64,000 nucleotides of DNA from the NCBI RefSeq assembly GCF_031143425.1, contig NC_090439.1, forward strand, positions 640,151,465 through 640,215,464, given 5' to 3'. Each line of letters starts with the position of its first letter. The stretch's first letter is position 1. This DNA is from Pleurodeles waltl. Taxonomy: Eukaryota > Chordata > Amphibia > Caudata > Salamandridae. The notes beneath the pieces were generated by a model, which did not search any database, was not told the DNA's origin, and saw only the letters and a list, made by a program, of their open reading frames with translations. This document shows, in pieces, positions 42,596-54,780 of the stretch. The translations under genes were made by a program, and so were the position numbers.

Positions 42596-43347
42596 TCAGG
42601 TCCGCTGCAACTTTCTGATTTGTTGCTTTATCTTTTTAAGTTCTGTGTTTCTCCAAGGTGTTGGTTTTCTTTTGTCGTGTTTAGTTTTTCTGAGTGGTAT
42701 TAGGATAGCAAAAGCTTCCTGTAGCCACTCATATAGTTTTGGAACAGAATTAATTGTATCTAGATCTGTGTTGGTTGTTAGTTGTGTTTCTAAGTCATCA
42801 AAATTTATTTTGCTCCAAGGTCGATAGGTGCATGTATGTAAGTAGTTGTGGAGTGTGTTGATTTGTGGAGTTTTATGCCGGAAAGTTATCAAATGGTGGT
42901 CTGACCATGTGATTGGCGTGATGCTATGAATAGTAACTAGTTCAGGCTTAGCAAAAATGACATCTAGGATGTGTCCAGCGATGTGTGTGGGATTGTGTAC
43001 AATCTGATGTAGGTTCAATACAACTAGACCAGTGGTGATAGCTTTTGGATGGGGCATATTGGCTTTGTCAAACCAAATGGTTAGGTCCCCAAGAATGCAT
43101 AGGTTTGAGTATAATGTAATAAGGTTTTAGACTGTATCTACAAAAGCATCTGGGAATGTTGAGTTGTTAGGTGGAGGTCTGTAAAGGAGGAGAAAGTTAC
43201 AGGAGGAAGTTGGAGTAGGGTGGCATCTGGTAAAGAGGGCTTCACAACCTTGTATGGAAATGTTGTCTGTTTTACTGAGATTTATTGCCTGTTTAATTAT
43301 AATAGCTAGTCTACCTCCTCTCTTGACTATACGGTTCTGTTGATGGT
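42596..43347 (-). pseudogene. LINE endonuclease, middle and C-terminal part
   Basis: The minus strand shows LGDLTIW (about 43090; usual form GDFNI), then GHILDVIF and the end motif SDHHLITF (about 42910), followed by a basic linker. The APE-type endonuclease nicks target DNA. The Asn-to-Thr change in the GDFNI box would impair it, although the box was read across a stop-bearing stretch. Confidence 0.82.
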
Positions 43348-44397
43348 TTAATAGCCTAGAGGAACGGCTTCATGCAACACTGGGGCCATGTTATCTCCTA
43401 ACCATGATTCTGTTATGAATAGTAAATCCGGTTGTGTGTCTGTGAGCAGGTCGTAGATGTGGTGCTTGTTGTTTGAGAGTGACCAAGCATTTATGAGCAG
43501 GCAGTTTAGAAAACGTGTGTTAGTGGTGGTGTTGTTTTGCTTAGGAGAAGGGTAAGCAGTATATTTTGAGCTTGTAGCAGGTGTGTTGTTAGTTGTGATA
43601 ACTGTGTGAAGGTCACAATAGTCTTGTTTTTCAATATAGTGTTCCTCTTCCAGCAGGTTTAGGAGGCATTTTGGTGGGTCTGTGTATGTGGGTGGTGGAC
43701 TTGGTGGCTGAGAGAGACATGAAGAGTGCACTGTTTTTTGTAGGGTAGCCTTATTATGTAATAGACAAGGGGATGCAAAGTTGTTAAGAGTGACATGTTG
43801 TTTATTTTGTTTGTGTCTGTTTAATGTGGATGGAGTATGGGTTAGGGGTGGTGGAGGAGCATGTGGATCATGATATAAGGCTCTAAATTGTGCAATGGAG
43901 GAGAGGCGGGTGAATGAATGTTGCTGTGTTGGGGTGCTTGTGGTAGATGTTTGTGAAGAGTGAGAATGTAGGGGTAAAAATTGGACGGGATTTGTATTCT
44001 TTGTGTAGTCATGAGGGTGGGAGTGGGTGTGACGATAAGTATAATGAAAGTTAGTGTTGATTTGATGTGCTGATGTGTGTGGTCTGTATTGTTTTTGTGG
44101 AATAGTGAGAGGGATTATTGATGTTGTTTTCGGTGAGGGATTTGTATGTGAGTTAGTGCTGGTGAGTGGTATTAGAGTATTACAGGGGGTGTTGATGAGT
44201 TTTGGAGATGAATGTATGAGGTGTGTAAGAGGGGATGGACGTGTGTCAGGGGAGTTTGTGTTAGTTGTGATGACTGGAAGAGGTAATATGTGTGGTGGAG
44301 TGTAGTGTGAGGATTGTATGGTTGAGTGTAATTGGTGAAGAGAGGGGAAGGGCGTTTGTAGATGGTGGGTTAGAAGGCTGGGTTTAGGAATTGTCAT
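43348..44397 (-). pseudogene. LINE ORF N-terminus: Thr/His/Pro-rich segment joined to endonuclease start
   Basis: A 349-codon frame. Residues 1 to about 285 are dominated by Thr, His, Pro, Ser and Asn, with no cysteines arranged as a zinc finger. From about 290 the endonuclease begins (LLINAWSLSNNKHHIYDLL, then LLFITESWLGDN). The frame closes shortly after that and continues elsewhere. The segment may be the fused or neighbouring ORF1-type region; its coding strand is extremely rich in A and C. Short frames at 44394-44769 extend the same composition upstream. Confidence 0.75.
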
Positions 44398-44879
44398 GAT
44401 GAAAGGTGGTCTGTGTGGAGCAAATAGAGGATAGTGTTATTGGTTTGTATGAACAGGGAGTGTGTATCTGGAAGGCTGAAATTAATGTATAGTGTGGTTT
44501 TGTGTTGTGTGGGTGATGGCAGGTTGTGTTGGTGGGAGTGGACAGAGTAGTGTTTGCTGTGAGAATGAAGGTGTTTCACTGTTGTAGTTGTGGTGGATAT
44601 GTGTAGAGGTGTTGTAAATGGTGTATCGTGTTGGATGATGGGACATTGCAATCTGTATGCAGTCAATTTGTGATAAAGGAGTTGGATGTCTTTGCAGATA
44701 ATGTGTTTGCATGTTGATAGATGTGTAGGGTGTAAAGGCCTTTTTGGTAAATGGTAAATTGGGCAGCATTTCTGTCCCTATGCCCTACCAGTCCCGAACA
44801 GGCCCAAACAGGCAACTGCCCTTCTCCTCTCCACCCTTAGCCTGGACGCCCGGGCTGAGACACCCTGAGCTCTAGGCTT

Positions 44880-45735
44880 AAATAGCCCTACTGTCCAATA
44901 GAAACCTAGTCCTAACTCTAACCAATCAGATTTGTAACCCTAATTCTAACAATCAATGGGAGACCCAGCCCTAATCAACAATCATACCTCTAATCGTGAC
45001 AACGTCACAAGCCCAGCCCTAGAACCAGGAACCAATCAGAATATCAGCCCTAATACCAATCACAAGCCTAGCCCTAAGAAAACCAGGAACCAATCAGAAT
45101 CTCAGACCTACTACCAATCACAAGCCCAGCCCTAAAACCAGGAACCAATCAGAATCTCAGCCCTACTACCAATCACAAGCCCAACCCTAAAAACCAGAAA
45201 CCAATCAGAATCTCAGCCCTACTACCAATCACAAGCCCAGCCCTAAAAACCAGGAACCAATCAGAATCTCAGCCCTACTACCAATCACAAGCCCAGCCCT
45301 AAAACCAGGAACCAATCAGAATCTCAGTACTACTACGAATCACAAGCCCAGCCCTAAAAACCAGGAACCAATCAGAATCTCAGACCTACTACGAATCACA
45401 AGCCCAGCCCTAAAAACCAGGAACCAATCAGAAGCTCAGCTATACTACCAATCATAAGCTCAGCCCTAAAACCAGGAACTAATCAGAAGCTCAGCCCTAC
45501 TAACAATCATAAGCCTAGCACTAAAAACCAGGAACCAATCAGAATCTCAGCCGTACTACCAATCACAAGTCCAGACCTAAAAACCAGGAACCAATCAGAA
45601 TCTCAGCCCTACTACCAATCACAAACCCAACTCCAAACCCAACTCTAATTCCTAAGCCAATAGAAAGACCAACCCCCAACAACCTATCGCAACACCATAT
45701 ACAACAACCAATAGAAACTTATTTAAGAGCCAAGT
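44880..45735. repeat. 56-bp minisatellite with repeated CCAAT (NF-Y-type) motifs
   Basis: About eleven units of 53-56 bp between about 45020 and 45640, with degenerate units on both sides. Each has AACCAATCAGAATCTCAG, ACTACCAATCACAAGCCCAG and CCCTAAAA. Thus two CCAAT boxes per unit, one in the form AACCAATCAG, which fits the NF-Y consensus. In the LINE sense this is an array of inverted CCAAT (Y) boxes directly upstream of the ORF. A promoter role is inference. Confidence 0.88.
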
Positions 45736-45756
45736 TAACTGAAGCCTAGTCCCTGT

Positions 45757-46500
45757 AGGAAGGGAGGAGGCAGCTGCTGCTCTATTCAGAATCTCCTTGG
45801 ATACAGACAGGCTAAATCCACACTTCCAAGCTAGCAGAGTCTACTTCCCAGGTAAGGGAGAGACTGTAAAAAAACACTGAAATACTACTTGTCGCGCACC
45901 CTGAAATGTGGCTTTTTTGAGGCAAAAAACAGGGGATGCAGACAGTTTCTAAAGACAATTGAAATCACAGAAACAGATTAAGCAGTCTCCTAAACACACT
46001 CTGCAAGGTATATGTAGCTGTTTTACTTACTTACTTAGAAAAGAGGAGGGGGGGGTGCTTTTTATACAGTGTTGTGCCACAAACTAGGAGGGAAATTTCA
46101 CACAGTCATGGCTAAAAAAACACCACTTTAAAAGACCAAACTGCCTCAAACACAGAGAGTCTACAGTAAACAGGCACGGGTAGCAGTAAAAAACACTTTT
46201 AAACAAATAGTGAGATTTCCCAGAGAAGCTTGGGGCTCCTTACGTAGGTCTTTTAGGAATCCTTGATCACTGGGCTGTATTAGGGCATAGGGAAAATGCT
46301 GAGCTCACAAAATGGAGGTGGCTGTCTTGGGGTTCCCTCCACAAACTTAAGGGGCCAGAGCAGGTGTGGGAGGAGGGCTCAGGTTGCCTGGGACTCAGAG
46401 AGTTAATCAGCAAGCCCCAGCCAATGTGTGACGGGAGGAGGCAGCTGCTGGCCTTTTGAGAATCTCCTTGGATACAGACAGGCTGAATCCACACTTTCAT
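45757..46500. repeat. Duplicated segment of about 80 bp around 0.6 kb of unassigned DNA
   Basis: GGGAGGAGGCAGCTGCTG plus GAATCTCCTTGGATACAGAC and ATCCACACTT occur at 45757-45825 and again at 46432-46498, in the same orientation. The intervening sequence has no recognised content. It may be the two ends of a direct duplication or a recurrent element start. Confidence 0.65.
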
Positions 46501-46789
46501 TTAAACAATGCTTCAAATTAGGTCTGCAACAGGAAGTAGATAGGTTCTACTTTATTTGTTCCTGCCATATGCGTTACAAAGCATGTATGTGTGGTGCCTC
46601 TAGAAATGAATAGTGCCATCTTTCAGGTGGCACTTTTACCAAGATGCAGATCTCATTCCGTTCCTTCATTACTTTCTCAATGAGTCCAGATGTGTTCTAG
46701 GCAGGAACCAGAAGATATACTCAAGTATTAAAATAGAAGTACTGTGAGGTAAACTGCCTGTCAAATCCTACCAGTGAGGCCCAAGCCTG

Positions 46790-47713
46790 TATTTATATAG
46801 TGCATACTACCTCTGACGTGGCATTGAATCACCTTCCAGCGAGTAGCACGCTACCCCGGAACCCAGAAGGATTAGTGGTGGATTAGTGTAGAGAAATATG
46901 AGTATAGTACTGATAGTAGTATTGGGAAATATGAGATAATTTGAGTGGTGGACATGTGAGTCTGTTAGCTGGATTGAATAGAATAGTGGAGGGATAGAAG
47001 AGGGAAGAATCCAGAAAGTGTTAATTTGAAGATCATAATAGTAAGATGAGGTTTGGGATGAAAAAAAGAGAGATGGAGGAGGGAAGAGTCTTTAGAAAGG
47101 GATTAGGGAGATTACAGTAGTAAAATGATGTTTAGAATGAGTCGAGGGAGAATTTAGTTGAGTTGTTTTGAAGATCATAGTCTTAAACTGCGGTTAGGGG
47201 TGAGGCATGAAGGATAGAGGAGGGAGGAGTCTAGGGAGGGTGATTTTGGAGATAATAGTAGGAGAATGAAGATTGGGATGAGTCAGACAGTGGTGATGAT
47301 AGAGGAGAGATTGAGAGAGGTATAGGGGGAGACGGAATAGTGCATTGGAGAAAGTGTTTTTTTCTTTTCTTTCTTGCACATTAGGACTAAAGTAATATAT
47401 AAATACATAATTACATAGAAAGGGAGTATATGTAGAAGGAAAATAACATATTGTGATTTAAAGTTGTATTGCATAAACACCGACTTTCAGGCATTGCAGT
47501 ATTTGAAGGTAAATTATTTGTGAACTTTTTATAACAATATTTTTGTCTTTCCTCATTATTTCGATACTGAAATACTTGTAGATAAATAGGTAAGATAATA
47601 TTTACCTATTATGATAGATAAATAAAACAGAGACCTCTAAGCTTCTAAAAAAAACTTATAGATACTATACAACCGATGACATATGAAATGAACATGTTGA
47701 ACATAAATATATA

Positions 47714-47744
<31 letters not shown>

Positions 47745-47751
47745 GTATATA

Positions 47752-47786
<35 letters not shown>

Positions 47787-47945
47787 CATAAGTAATATAT
47801 CTTTGTTAAGAAGGCCTAAGGAGTATGTATATTTTAAGGAAAAAACATAGTAATTATACATATTTGTACAAAGAAATACACATATCTAGATATATACATA
47901 TCATAAAATTATAAATGTGGAATGAGTGTCCAAAAATGTACATGG
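46790..47945 (-). mobile_element. 5'-truncated LINE copy 2 (3' UTR only)
   Basis: Same start as 39775 onward: TATTTATATAG, then CGAGTAGCAC, ATTAGTGGTGGATTAGT and AAATATGAGTA. It continues with the GA-rich tract, the microsatellite at 47705-47782 and AAACCATAAGTAA. Similarity to copy 1 stops at about 47945. 5' truncation is normal for LINEs. Confidence 0.8.
47700..47783. repeat. TA/TG microsatellite and T23-type run
   Basis: A (TG)n and (TA)n tract followed by a long T homopolymer, at the position equivalent to the microsatellite in LINE copy 1 (about 40406-40490). Confidence 0.9.
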
Positions 47946-50319
47946 AAGCTGTCACGTGTCTCACTTCAAATCAAATTCTCTCTACTGACTCTGGAAACCT
48001 GGTGAGATGAAAGACAGCCAATGTAATAGATTTTAAGTAGACTCTGCTTTCAGTCAAATGGAGGAAAAATTAGGTGTAGCAGCGGACTTTAGGGCAAAGA
48101 AAGCGGCAATCCACAATTTCAGCCACCAGAAATAACCCAAGAATTTGGGTTGTAATGTCTTCAAACTCCTAAATAAAATATTTTGTGGTTAACCAAATTC
48201 TATTTACCATTTTGTAGGCAGGTGGTATTGAACGTTTTATCTGTATGTTTATTTTCTCATGACTTCGTCCTCATGAACCTGCTACATTGCCATTTAGTAG
48301 TTTGTTGTATTGAATTGTGGTGTCTGCTGTTACAGGTACATACCATTGTATTGATTTTGTACAGGACTGCCAACAGGCTGAAAAGGGAATGCTAGATAAA
48401 ATGTATTAGTTTAGGACAAATAATGTGTAGAGTTATATTGTGCAAGTTCTACCTCCCACAGATGGCCAGACCATTCATATTCTCTGCCAGAATAGGCTCC
48501 TAGGTATTAATTACTTTAAGGACTGATTTACCCACTCTGTTTGCCCACTTGTTATGAGATAGCAGCCACAGGAAGTCTCCTTCTCTATGCTGTCTAGAAA
48601 TGAGCTGTGTCTCTGTATCAGATGCTATTGTAGACTGAATATTACTTGAGAGTATACCATTTGTACATTCATTAGCAGAGGCTATGTCTTTAGTGGAGAT
48701 AAAATAAATTAGCCTGGTGAAGCAGCCTACCACTACTTACACTATGTCTAACTCCCGACTGGTGGCAAGGCTACATTACAGTCAAGAGAGAAAGAGTGCT
48801 AGGGGTTGGGTGGCATGATTTACAGCTGTTCACATGTTTGCACGTAAAAGGTAGTGCTTGATGCAGATCAGGCGACAAAAAGTGGAGCCAGGAAAGGGTT
48901 TGTATGTTAGCCATACCTGTCAATACATGGTCACAACGTAAATGTAGACGCCTAGCCCAAATATGTTGTGAAGGTAAAACAAAGCATATTCTACTTATTT
49001 TAATTCATTGATTTTGTTTTGTCTGCTTGTTCTGCCACCCACGCCTACACTTCTGTCATCATACATTCAATAAACCAGCCTTAGAATTCAAACAAGGAGG
49101 CTGTACCCACTGCATTTGCAGATGGCAGGAATGAAAGAGGTTGAATGGATGCAGGTTCCTCTGACCCCCATTCTGGCTCATTCTTCAGAGCTAGTAAGTC
49201 AGATAAGGTGCTGGCTATCCCACTGAGTAACCTAGTCTGTAGGGGATAATGAAATCAAAATCATAAGGGGAAAATGACCATAGCAACTGCTGAGCAGTTA
49301 CTGCCTTTGAGAGACTTTTAGTTTCATTATTTGGTCAAGATGGTATGTTGTACATAGATACTATAAATTAATAATAATAAATATAACAATAATAATAATA
49401 AGAAGAAGAAGAACAAGAACAAGAGTGCGGAGAACTGGTTTTTAGATCCTTCCTCCTTCCCCACATCTACCATTTTTAGGCAGTGTAAATAACACAGTAA
49501 ACACAAATTACTTTCAATCTAAATTATGCAAGTGTAAATCTTGGTTTCATTGAAGAAAGTGTCAAAGCAGTCAGTGGTACCACAATAGAAGCTGATGTGA
49601 ACTCTTATGTAAAAAAACTACCAAAATAACCACTGAAGTGTCAGTGTCTTCTTGAATACGTTAGAAGTAGGTGTCACCTATGATATAATGGCAATACAAT
49701 TTTACACTTCTTTGTTTATCCCCCGCAAAATTAGATGTTGACCAGTGTACAGCAGACCTTCTTAGAGTCCCTTGTGAGTCCTTTCGGAGAGTTGATATAT
49801 CCCAGCCATTTGACCTGAGATGCTTGATACAAAAGCTTATCTACTTTGTTGTCTTGTAAATGTCACACAGGTGTCTAGCTTGTTGAGTAACACTGAAGTC
49901 TTAAACTCTGCTGATGCTTTAGAGAAACTGAATGCCTTGACTTATCATTCAACAAACCCATACTTATTTCAACATGTCATCTTCCACTGGTCTCCTTCAC
50001 ATCCCACACAAAATGCTCCCTTAAGGTGAATGTGAGCCACTAATTCTGACACCAGAATCAGTGGCTTCAGATATTGATCTTAACTGTGTTATAGTTCGTA
50101 AGTCCTCAACACGCCATCTTTCTGAGGGGCAAAAGCGGAAGATGAGGATGCTGTGAAGACAGGATTAGACTGTTCTTGTAGGGTTTCAGCACGTTTTCTT
50201 TTAAATCTGAGTATAACACTTATATCAAAGCATTCTAATACTGCATGCCTAGCAGCTCTTGGTTCATACTCGATGTTGCAATTTATTCTTTATAAAAGGT
50301 TGAATCATTTTTTGCATTT
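47946..50319. other. Unassigned, with an AAT/AAG microsatellite
   Basis: Contains (AAT)n and (GAA)n at about 49365-49430. No coding domain, LTR or terminal repeat recognised in the remaining 2.3 kb. Confidence 0.35.
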
Positions 50320-52599
50320 TTAACCCCTTCGCTGCCAGGCCATTTCCTCTCCTGTGCCGAGCCTTTTTTTGGCTATTTGGGGAAGTTCGCGCTTAGGCCC
50401 TCATAACTTTTTCTCCACATAAGCTACCCATGCCAAATTTGCGTCCTTTTTTCCAACATCCTAGGGATGCTAGAGGTACCCAGACTTTGTGGTTTCCCCT
50501 GAAGGAGACCAAGAAATTAGCCAAAACACAGCAAAAAAATAGTTTTGTTTTTTTTAAATGGGAAAAAAGGGCTGCAGAAGAAGGCTTGTGGGTTTTTCCC
50601 TGAGAATGACATCAACAAAGAGATGGCAGTGCTAAAATCACCATCTTCCCAGCTTTCAGGAACAGGCAGACTTGATTCACAAAACCCCATTTTTAACACA
50701 ATTTTGTCATTTTATTGGGACATACCCCATTTTTACTATTTGTTGTGCTTTCAGCCTCCTTCCAGTTAATGACAGAAATGGGTGTGAAACCAATGCTAGA
50801 TCCCAGAAAGCTAAACAGTTCTGAAAAGTAGACACAATTCTGCATTCAGCAAGGGGTCATTTGTGTAGATCCTACAAGGGTTTCCTACAGAAAATAACAG
50901 CTGAAATAAAAAAATATTGAAATTGAGGTAAAAATAATCAGCATTTCTCTCCACGTTTTACTCTGTAACTTTTTCCTGCAATGTCATATTTTCAAAAGCA
51001 ATATACCGCTACGTCTGCAGAACTCTTCTGGTTGCAGGGATATAGAGGGCTTGTAGGTTCATCAAGAACTCTAGGTACCGAGAGCCAATAAAGGAGCTGC
51101 ACCTTGCAACAGGTTTTCATTGTATACCGGGCACACAGCAATTAATTTGGCGAAATATAAAAAGTGAGAAATAGGTATCAAGAAAACCTTTGTATTTCCA
51201 AAATGGACACAAGATAAGGTGTTGAGAAGCAGTGGTTATTTGCACATCTCTGAATTCCAGGGTGCCCATACTAGCATGTGAATTACGGGGCATTTCTCAA
51301 ATAGATGTCATTTTTACACCCTGTCTTACATTTGGAAGGAAAAAATGTAGAGAAAGACAAGGGCCAATAACACTTGTTTTGCTATTCTGTATTTCCCCCA
51401 AGTCTCCCAATAAAAATGGTACCTCACTTGCGTTGGTAGGCCTAATGCTGGCGACAGGAAATGCAACATGGACACATCACATTTTTACATTGAAATCTGA
51501 TGTGTTTCTTGCAAAGTGCCTAGCTGTAGATTTTCGCCTCTAGCTCAGCCGGCACCTAGGGAAACCTACCAAACCTGCACATTTTTAAAAACTAGACACC
51601 TAGGGGAATCCAAGATGGGGTGACTTGTGGGGCTCCCACCAGGTTCTGTTACCCAGAATCCTTTGCAAACCTCAAAATATGTGCAAAAAAGCACTTTTTC
51701 CTCAGATTTCGGTGACAGAAAGTTCTGGAATCTGAGAGGAGCCACAAATTTCCTTCCACCCAGCGTTCCCCCAAGTCTTCCAATAAAAATGGTACCTCAC
51801 TTGTGTAGGTGGGCCAAGTGCTTGTGACAGGGAAGAGCCATAAACATGTTGAAAATGAGGGGAACCAAAGCGGGTCCAAAAGGGCAGTTTGAAAAAAAAA
51901 AAAAAATTTAGGCTGACAAGTGCAGCAGAATTTTTATCAGTATAGATGAGACAATGCTGGGTGGTAGGAATTTTGTGGATTCCTGCAGATTCCGGATGTG
52001 GGAAAAATGTGTGATTTCCAGCAAAGTTGGAGGTTTGCAGGGCATTGTGGGTAAGAAAATGGTGCGGGTGCCTGTGAAGCACACCACCCTGGAATCACCT
52101 AGATATTTAGTTTTCAGATGTGTCTAGGTCTTGTGGATTTTTCTACATGGCAACGTCCCAAAGTCCAAAAGTGCAGCCTTCACCATTCCAAGTGAGACAA
52201 TTTTGAGAGTTAGCCAAGCTCTCATGGCCCAAATGTAAAACGAAAACCCAAAATAATCAAATGTCCTCCTGCTTGCCGTGGGATAAGATGTTTTAGTGTG
52301 CGGGGGAGAGCTGAAAGACTGTTACCTCCTTCAGTTGGGGTGGGGGCATAACCAGGCCCATACTGGTTGGTAGCCACCACCCCATTATTTTCTTTTTTTT
52401 TATTCCCTGGCATCTAGTAGACTTTCTGCCTCCTATGGTGTGGATTGGGGGTAATTGCCCCATCTGCCCACTGGTCGGCAGAACAACTTTGTCCCCATTT
52501 ATTTGGGGTGGGGGTATAGCCATACCCCCACCCTCTTATTTTGAAAAACAAATCTTCCCTGGTCTCTGGTGGGCTTGGGGGCAGAAATGGTCTAAATAC

Positions 52600-53160
52600 A
52601 ATTCCCCCCCCCCCCCAAGGGGAGCGACCCTTGCCTAAGGGGTCGCTCCCCGTCTGTAAAACAACAACAACAAAAAAATCCCTGGTGCCTTGTAGTTTCT
52701 GCCCCCCTTGGGAGCAGATCGGCCTAATTAAAATAGTCTGATCTGCCCCCCAGGGGGGCAAAAATGACCTAAAATAGATTTGCCCCCCAGGGGAGTGACC
52801 CTTGCCTAAGGGGTCGCTCCCCTTGCGTGAAATTCACGTTATAAAAAAACAACTCCCTGTCGTCTAGTGGTTTCTGCCCCCTTTGGGGGCAGATTGGCAT
52901 CATAAAAATAGGCCAATCTGCCCCCACGGGGGGCAGAAATGGCATTCATATAATTTGCCCCCTAGGTGAGCGACCCTTGCCTAAGAGGTTGCTCCCCACC
53001 TCTAAAAAACAAACAAAAAAACCCCACAAAACAAAAAAAAAAAAGATCCCTGGCGCCTAGAGGTTTCTGCCCCCCCAGGGGCCACAAAAGGCCTTGAAAA
53101 AAAATGCCCCCCCTGGGGAGCGACCCTTGCCCAAGGGGTCGCTCCCCTTATGTCAATTTC
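52600..53160. repeat. Hairpin array in TTAA element copy 2
   Basis: Four GGGAGCGACCC-type hairpins with CTTGCCTAAGGGG loops (about 52618, 52793, 52970 and 53117) alternate with GGGGCAGATCGGCC-type hairpins (about 52710 and 52880). They match the array at 26800-28200 in reverse. Confidence 0.85.
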
Positions 53161-53549
53161 CTAACAAAGTAATATCCCTGGTGTCTAGTGGGCATTTTAG
53201 CAGCTGGTTCGCTTCAAAGTCCGGCTGCTAAAATGCTCCGAGAGACTTCAAAGGGAAGAAAATTCCTTTCCTTCCTTTTGAAGCCTCTCAGGCCCCCATC
53301 ACATGATCGGAAGATAAATGCTTTTGCATTTCTCTTCCGATCGCGCTGGAAGCTGAGCTTCCAGCGCGATGGGAGGTGGCCTCTGTGAGGTCAGCGCGTG
53401 ATCGTGCGCTGATGTCACGGGGGTAGTGGGGTCAGGGGGGGTGTCGGGGATGGAAGGGGAAGGGCTTCCCCTTTCATCCCTGCCTTGGGGGGGTGGAAGG
53501 GAACCCCACGGAGGGAGCGCTAGTGCTCCCTCCAGGCTCCATGCCGAGG

Positions 53550-53624
53550 ACGTAATGGTTACATCCTCGTCACAGGAGCACTGTGCAGCAGGACGTAACC
53601 ATTACGTCCGCGGCACAGAAGTGG
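53550..53624. repeat. Palindromic subterminal GGACGTAA...TTACGTCC motifs
   Basis: GGACGTAATGGTTAC and GGACGTAACCATTACGTCC lie 60 bases apart next to the right terminal repeat. The second is a near-perfect palindrome. Subterminal palindromes of this kind may be transposase-binding sites in the autonomous relative. Confidence 0.6.
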
Positions 53625-53998
53625 TTAAAGAAGAGAAAATGGCATCAAAGATTAACTAGGGTCGCTGACTTCCTGAACTTGTTACAGTTCGTGTCGAAAG
53701 GCAAGGGTCAATTTATAGGCTTAGGAGAAGAATCACTGACTGCTGAGTGTTTGAATCCATAGGCTTCCTAGAATTGTTGTGCTATATAAATCAAGAATCA
53801 GACCTTTTCTTGTTATGAGGCTCTGATTTTTCCATTAGACAATCTTCTTGGTTTTTAGCGCAATCTTAAAAGGAAATGTCAGTATGGTCGTAATATGAAC
53901 ATTGATCAAATTACCTTCTATGTTTTCATTGTTTTGTTTGGGAATCTTTCACTGTTAGGTGTTTATTAAATGTATGTTTAGCATTGATTAGGTAGCTG

Positions 53999-54648
53999 AG
54001 GGCCAATGTGCTAAATGCTGGTCGCAAAATAAGGGTAGCAATTTGGTCCCAGTATTTTTGCAACCAGTCTGGTATTTTGCAAACCGACCTATGTACTAAA
54101 TAGTAGTGGGTCGCAATTTGACTTTCCTCATGAATATTAATGAGACTCATTGCAATTCGCTGCCATCATAGGGACGGTGTCCTGCTCCAGTCAGCAAACC
54201 ATCATGTCTGTGAGTGCTTTAAAATAAAGCAATATATATATATTTTTAAATGCAGTCAATTTCCCTTAAAGGAAAACAGGATGTTTATTAAAAAATAAAA
54301 AGATTACAACCATTCTTTAGGGCTAGGCAGTGGTCCCACTTTCAAATTTGTATTTTTGTCAACATTCATGTCCTTTGGGAGCCCTTGCTGTGTCTGCGAA
54401 TAGGTTACCACTACTTTTGTGTAGTTGGTAAAATAATGTATTGCGACTGGACTTTGGTATGCCCTAAACATGCCTCTTCCAATACCGATTCAGTATGTAT
54501 TCTCAGACCCAAACTGCAATTCAGTAATGCATTACCGTACTCCAGTTTATGTGTAGTACATACCAAAAGGACATTGTTAGGTCGCAAATGGTCAAATTTT
54601 ACAAACTGGTCCACTTGTGAACACAAAAGCCTTAGTAGATCTGACCCT
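53999..54648. mobile_element. MITE, about 650 bp
   Basis: The left end AGGGCCAATGTGCTAA and right end TTAGTAGATCTGACCCT are imperfect inverted repeats. Inside are paired subterminal motifs such as GGTCGCAA and TTTTGCAACCAG or TTTTACAAACTGGTCC. No coding sequence. Confidence 0.65.
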
Positions 54649-54717
54649 AAAAGATTTGCATAAAAGATAGGAAATACATCATACAAAATTGTAATTAAAC
54701 AAATGAGCAAAGTAGAA

Positions 54718-54720
<3 letters not shown>

Positions 54721-54776
<56 letters not shown>
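54721..54776. repeat. (TA)n microsatellite
   Basis: Almost pure TA for about 54 bases. The open frames across it (IYIYIY) are artefacts. Confidence 0.95.

Positions 54777-54780
<4 letters not shown>

Larger units (their letters stand above)
39753..44800 (-). mobile_element. LINE of the CR1/L2/Rex1 group, near full length, inactive
   Basis: Minus-strand order: Thr/His/Pro-rich region, endonuclease, reverse transcriptase, C-terminal domain, 3' UTR with a microsatellite, and a short TTACAA-repeat tail at 39753-39775. Two further partial copies of this family are at 46790-47945 and 54660-56220. It is broken by frameshifts and by loss of a catalytic Asp. The 56-bp minisatellite at 45010-45640 lies where its 5' UTR would be. 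Confidence 0.87.
50324..53624 (-). mobile_element. TTAA-flanked DNA element, copy 2, complete (3.3 kb)
   Basis: TTAA at 50320-50323 and 53625-53628. Terminal repeats CCCCTTCGCTGCC (left) and GGCACAGAAGTGG (right; reversed CCACTTCTGTGCC) agree at most positions. It is the reversed relative of 26792-30935, carrying the same unique end (50330-51370), 378-bp-type repeats and hairpin array (52600-53160). Beyond the array it adds a GC-rich end with nested palindromes (CAGCGCGATCG and GACGTAACCATTACGTC). No transposase, hence non-autonomous. The family is probably piggyBac- or Kolobok-like on target and termini only. Confidence 0.82.

Noticed and set aside
45000..45640. CRISPR-like regularly spaced repeats
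   Set aside because: Units are contiguous degenerate 56-bp repeats without unique spacers, in a clearly eukaryotic setting next to a LINE. It is a minisatellite.
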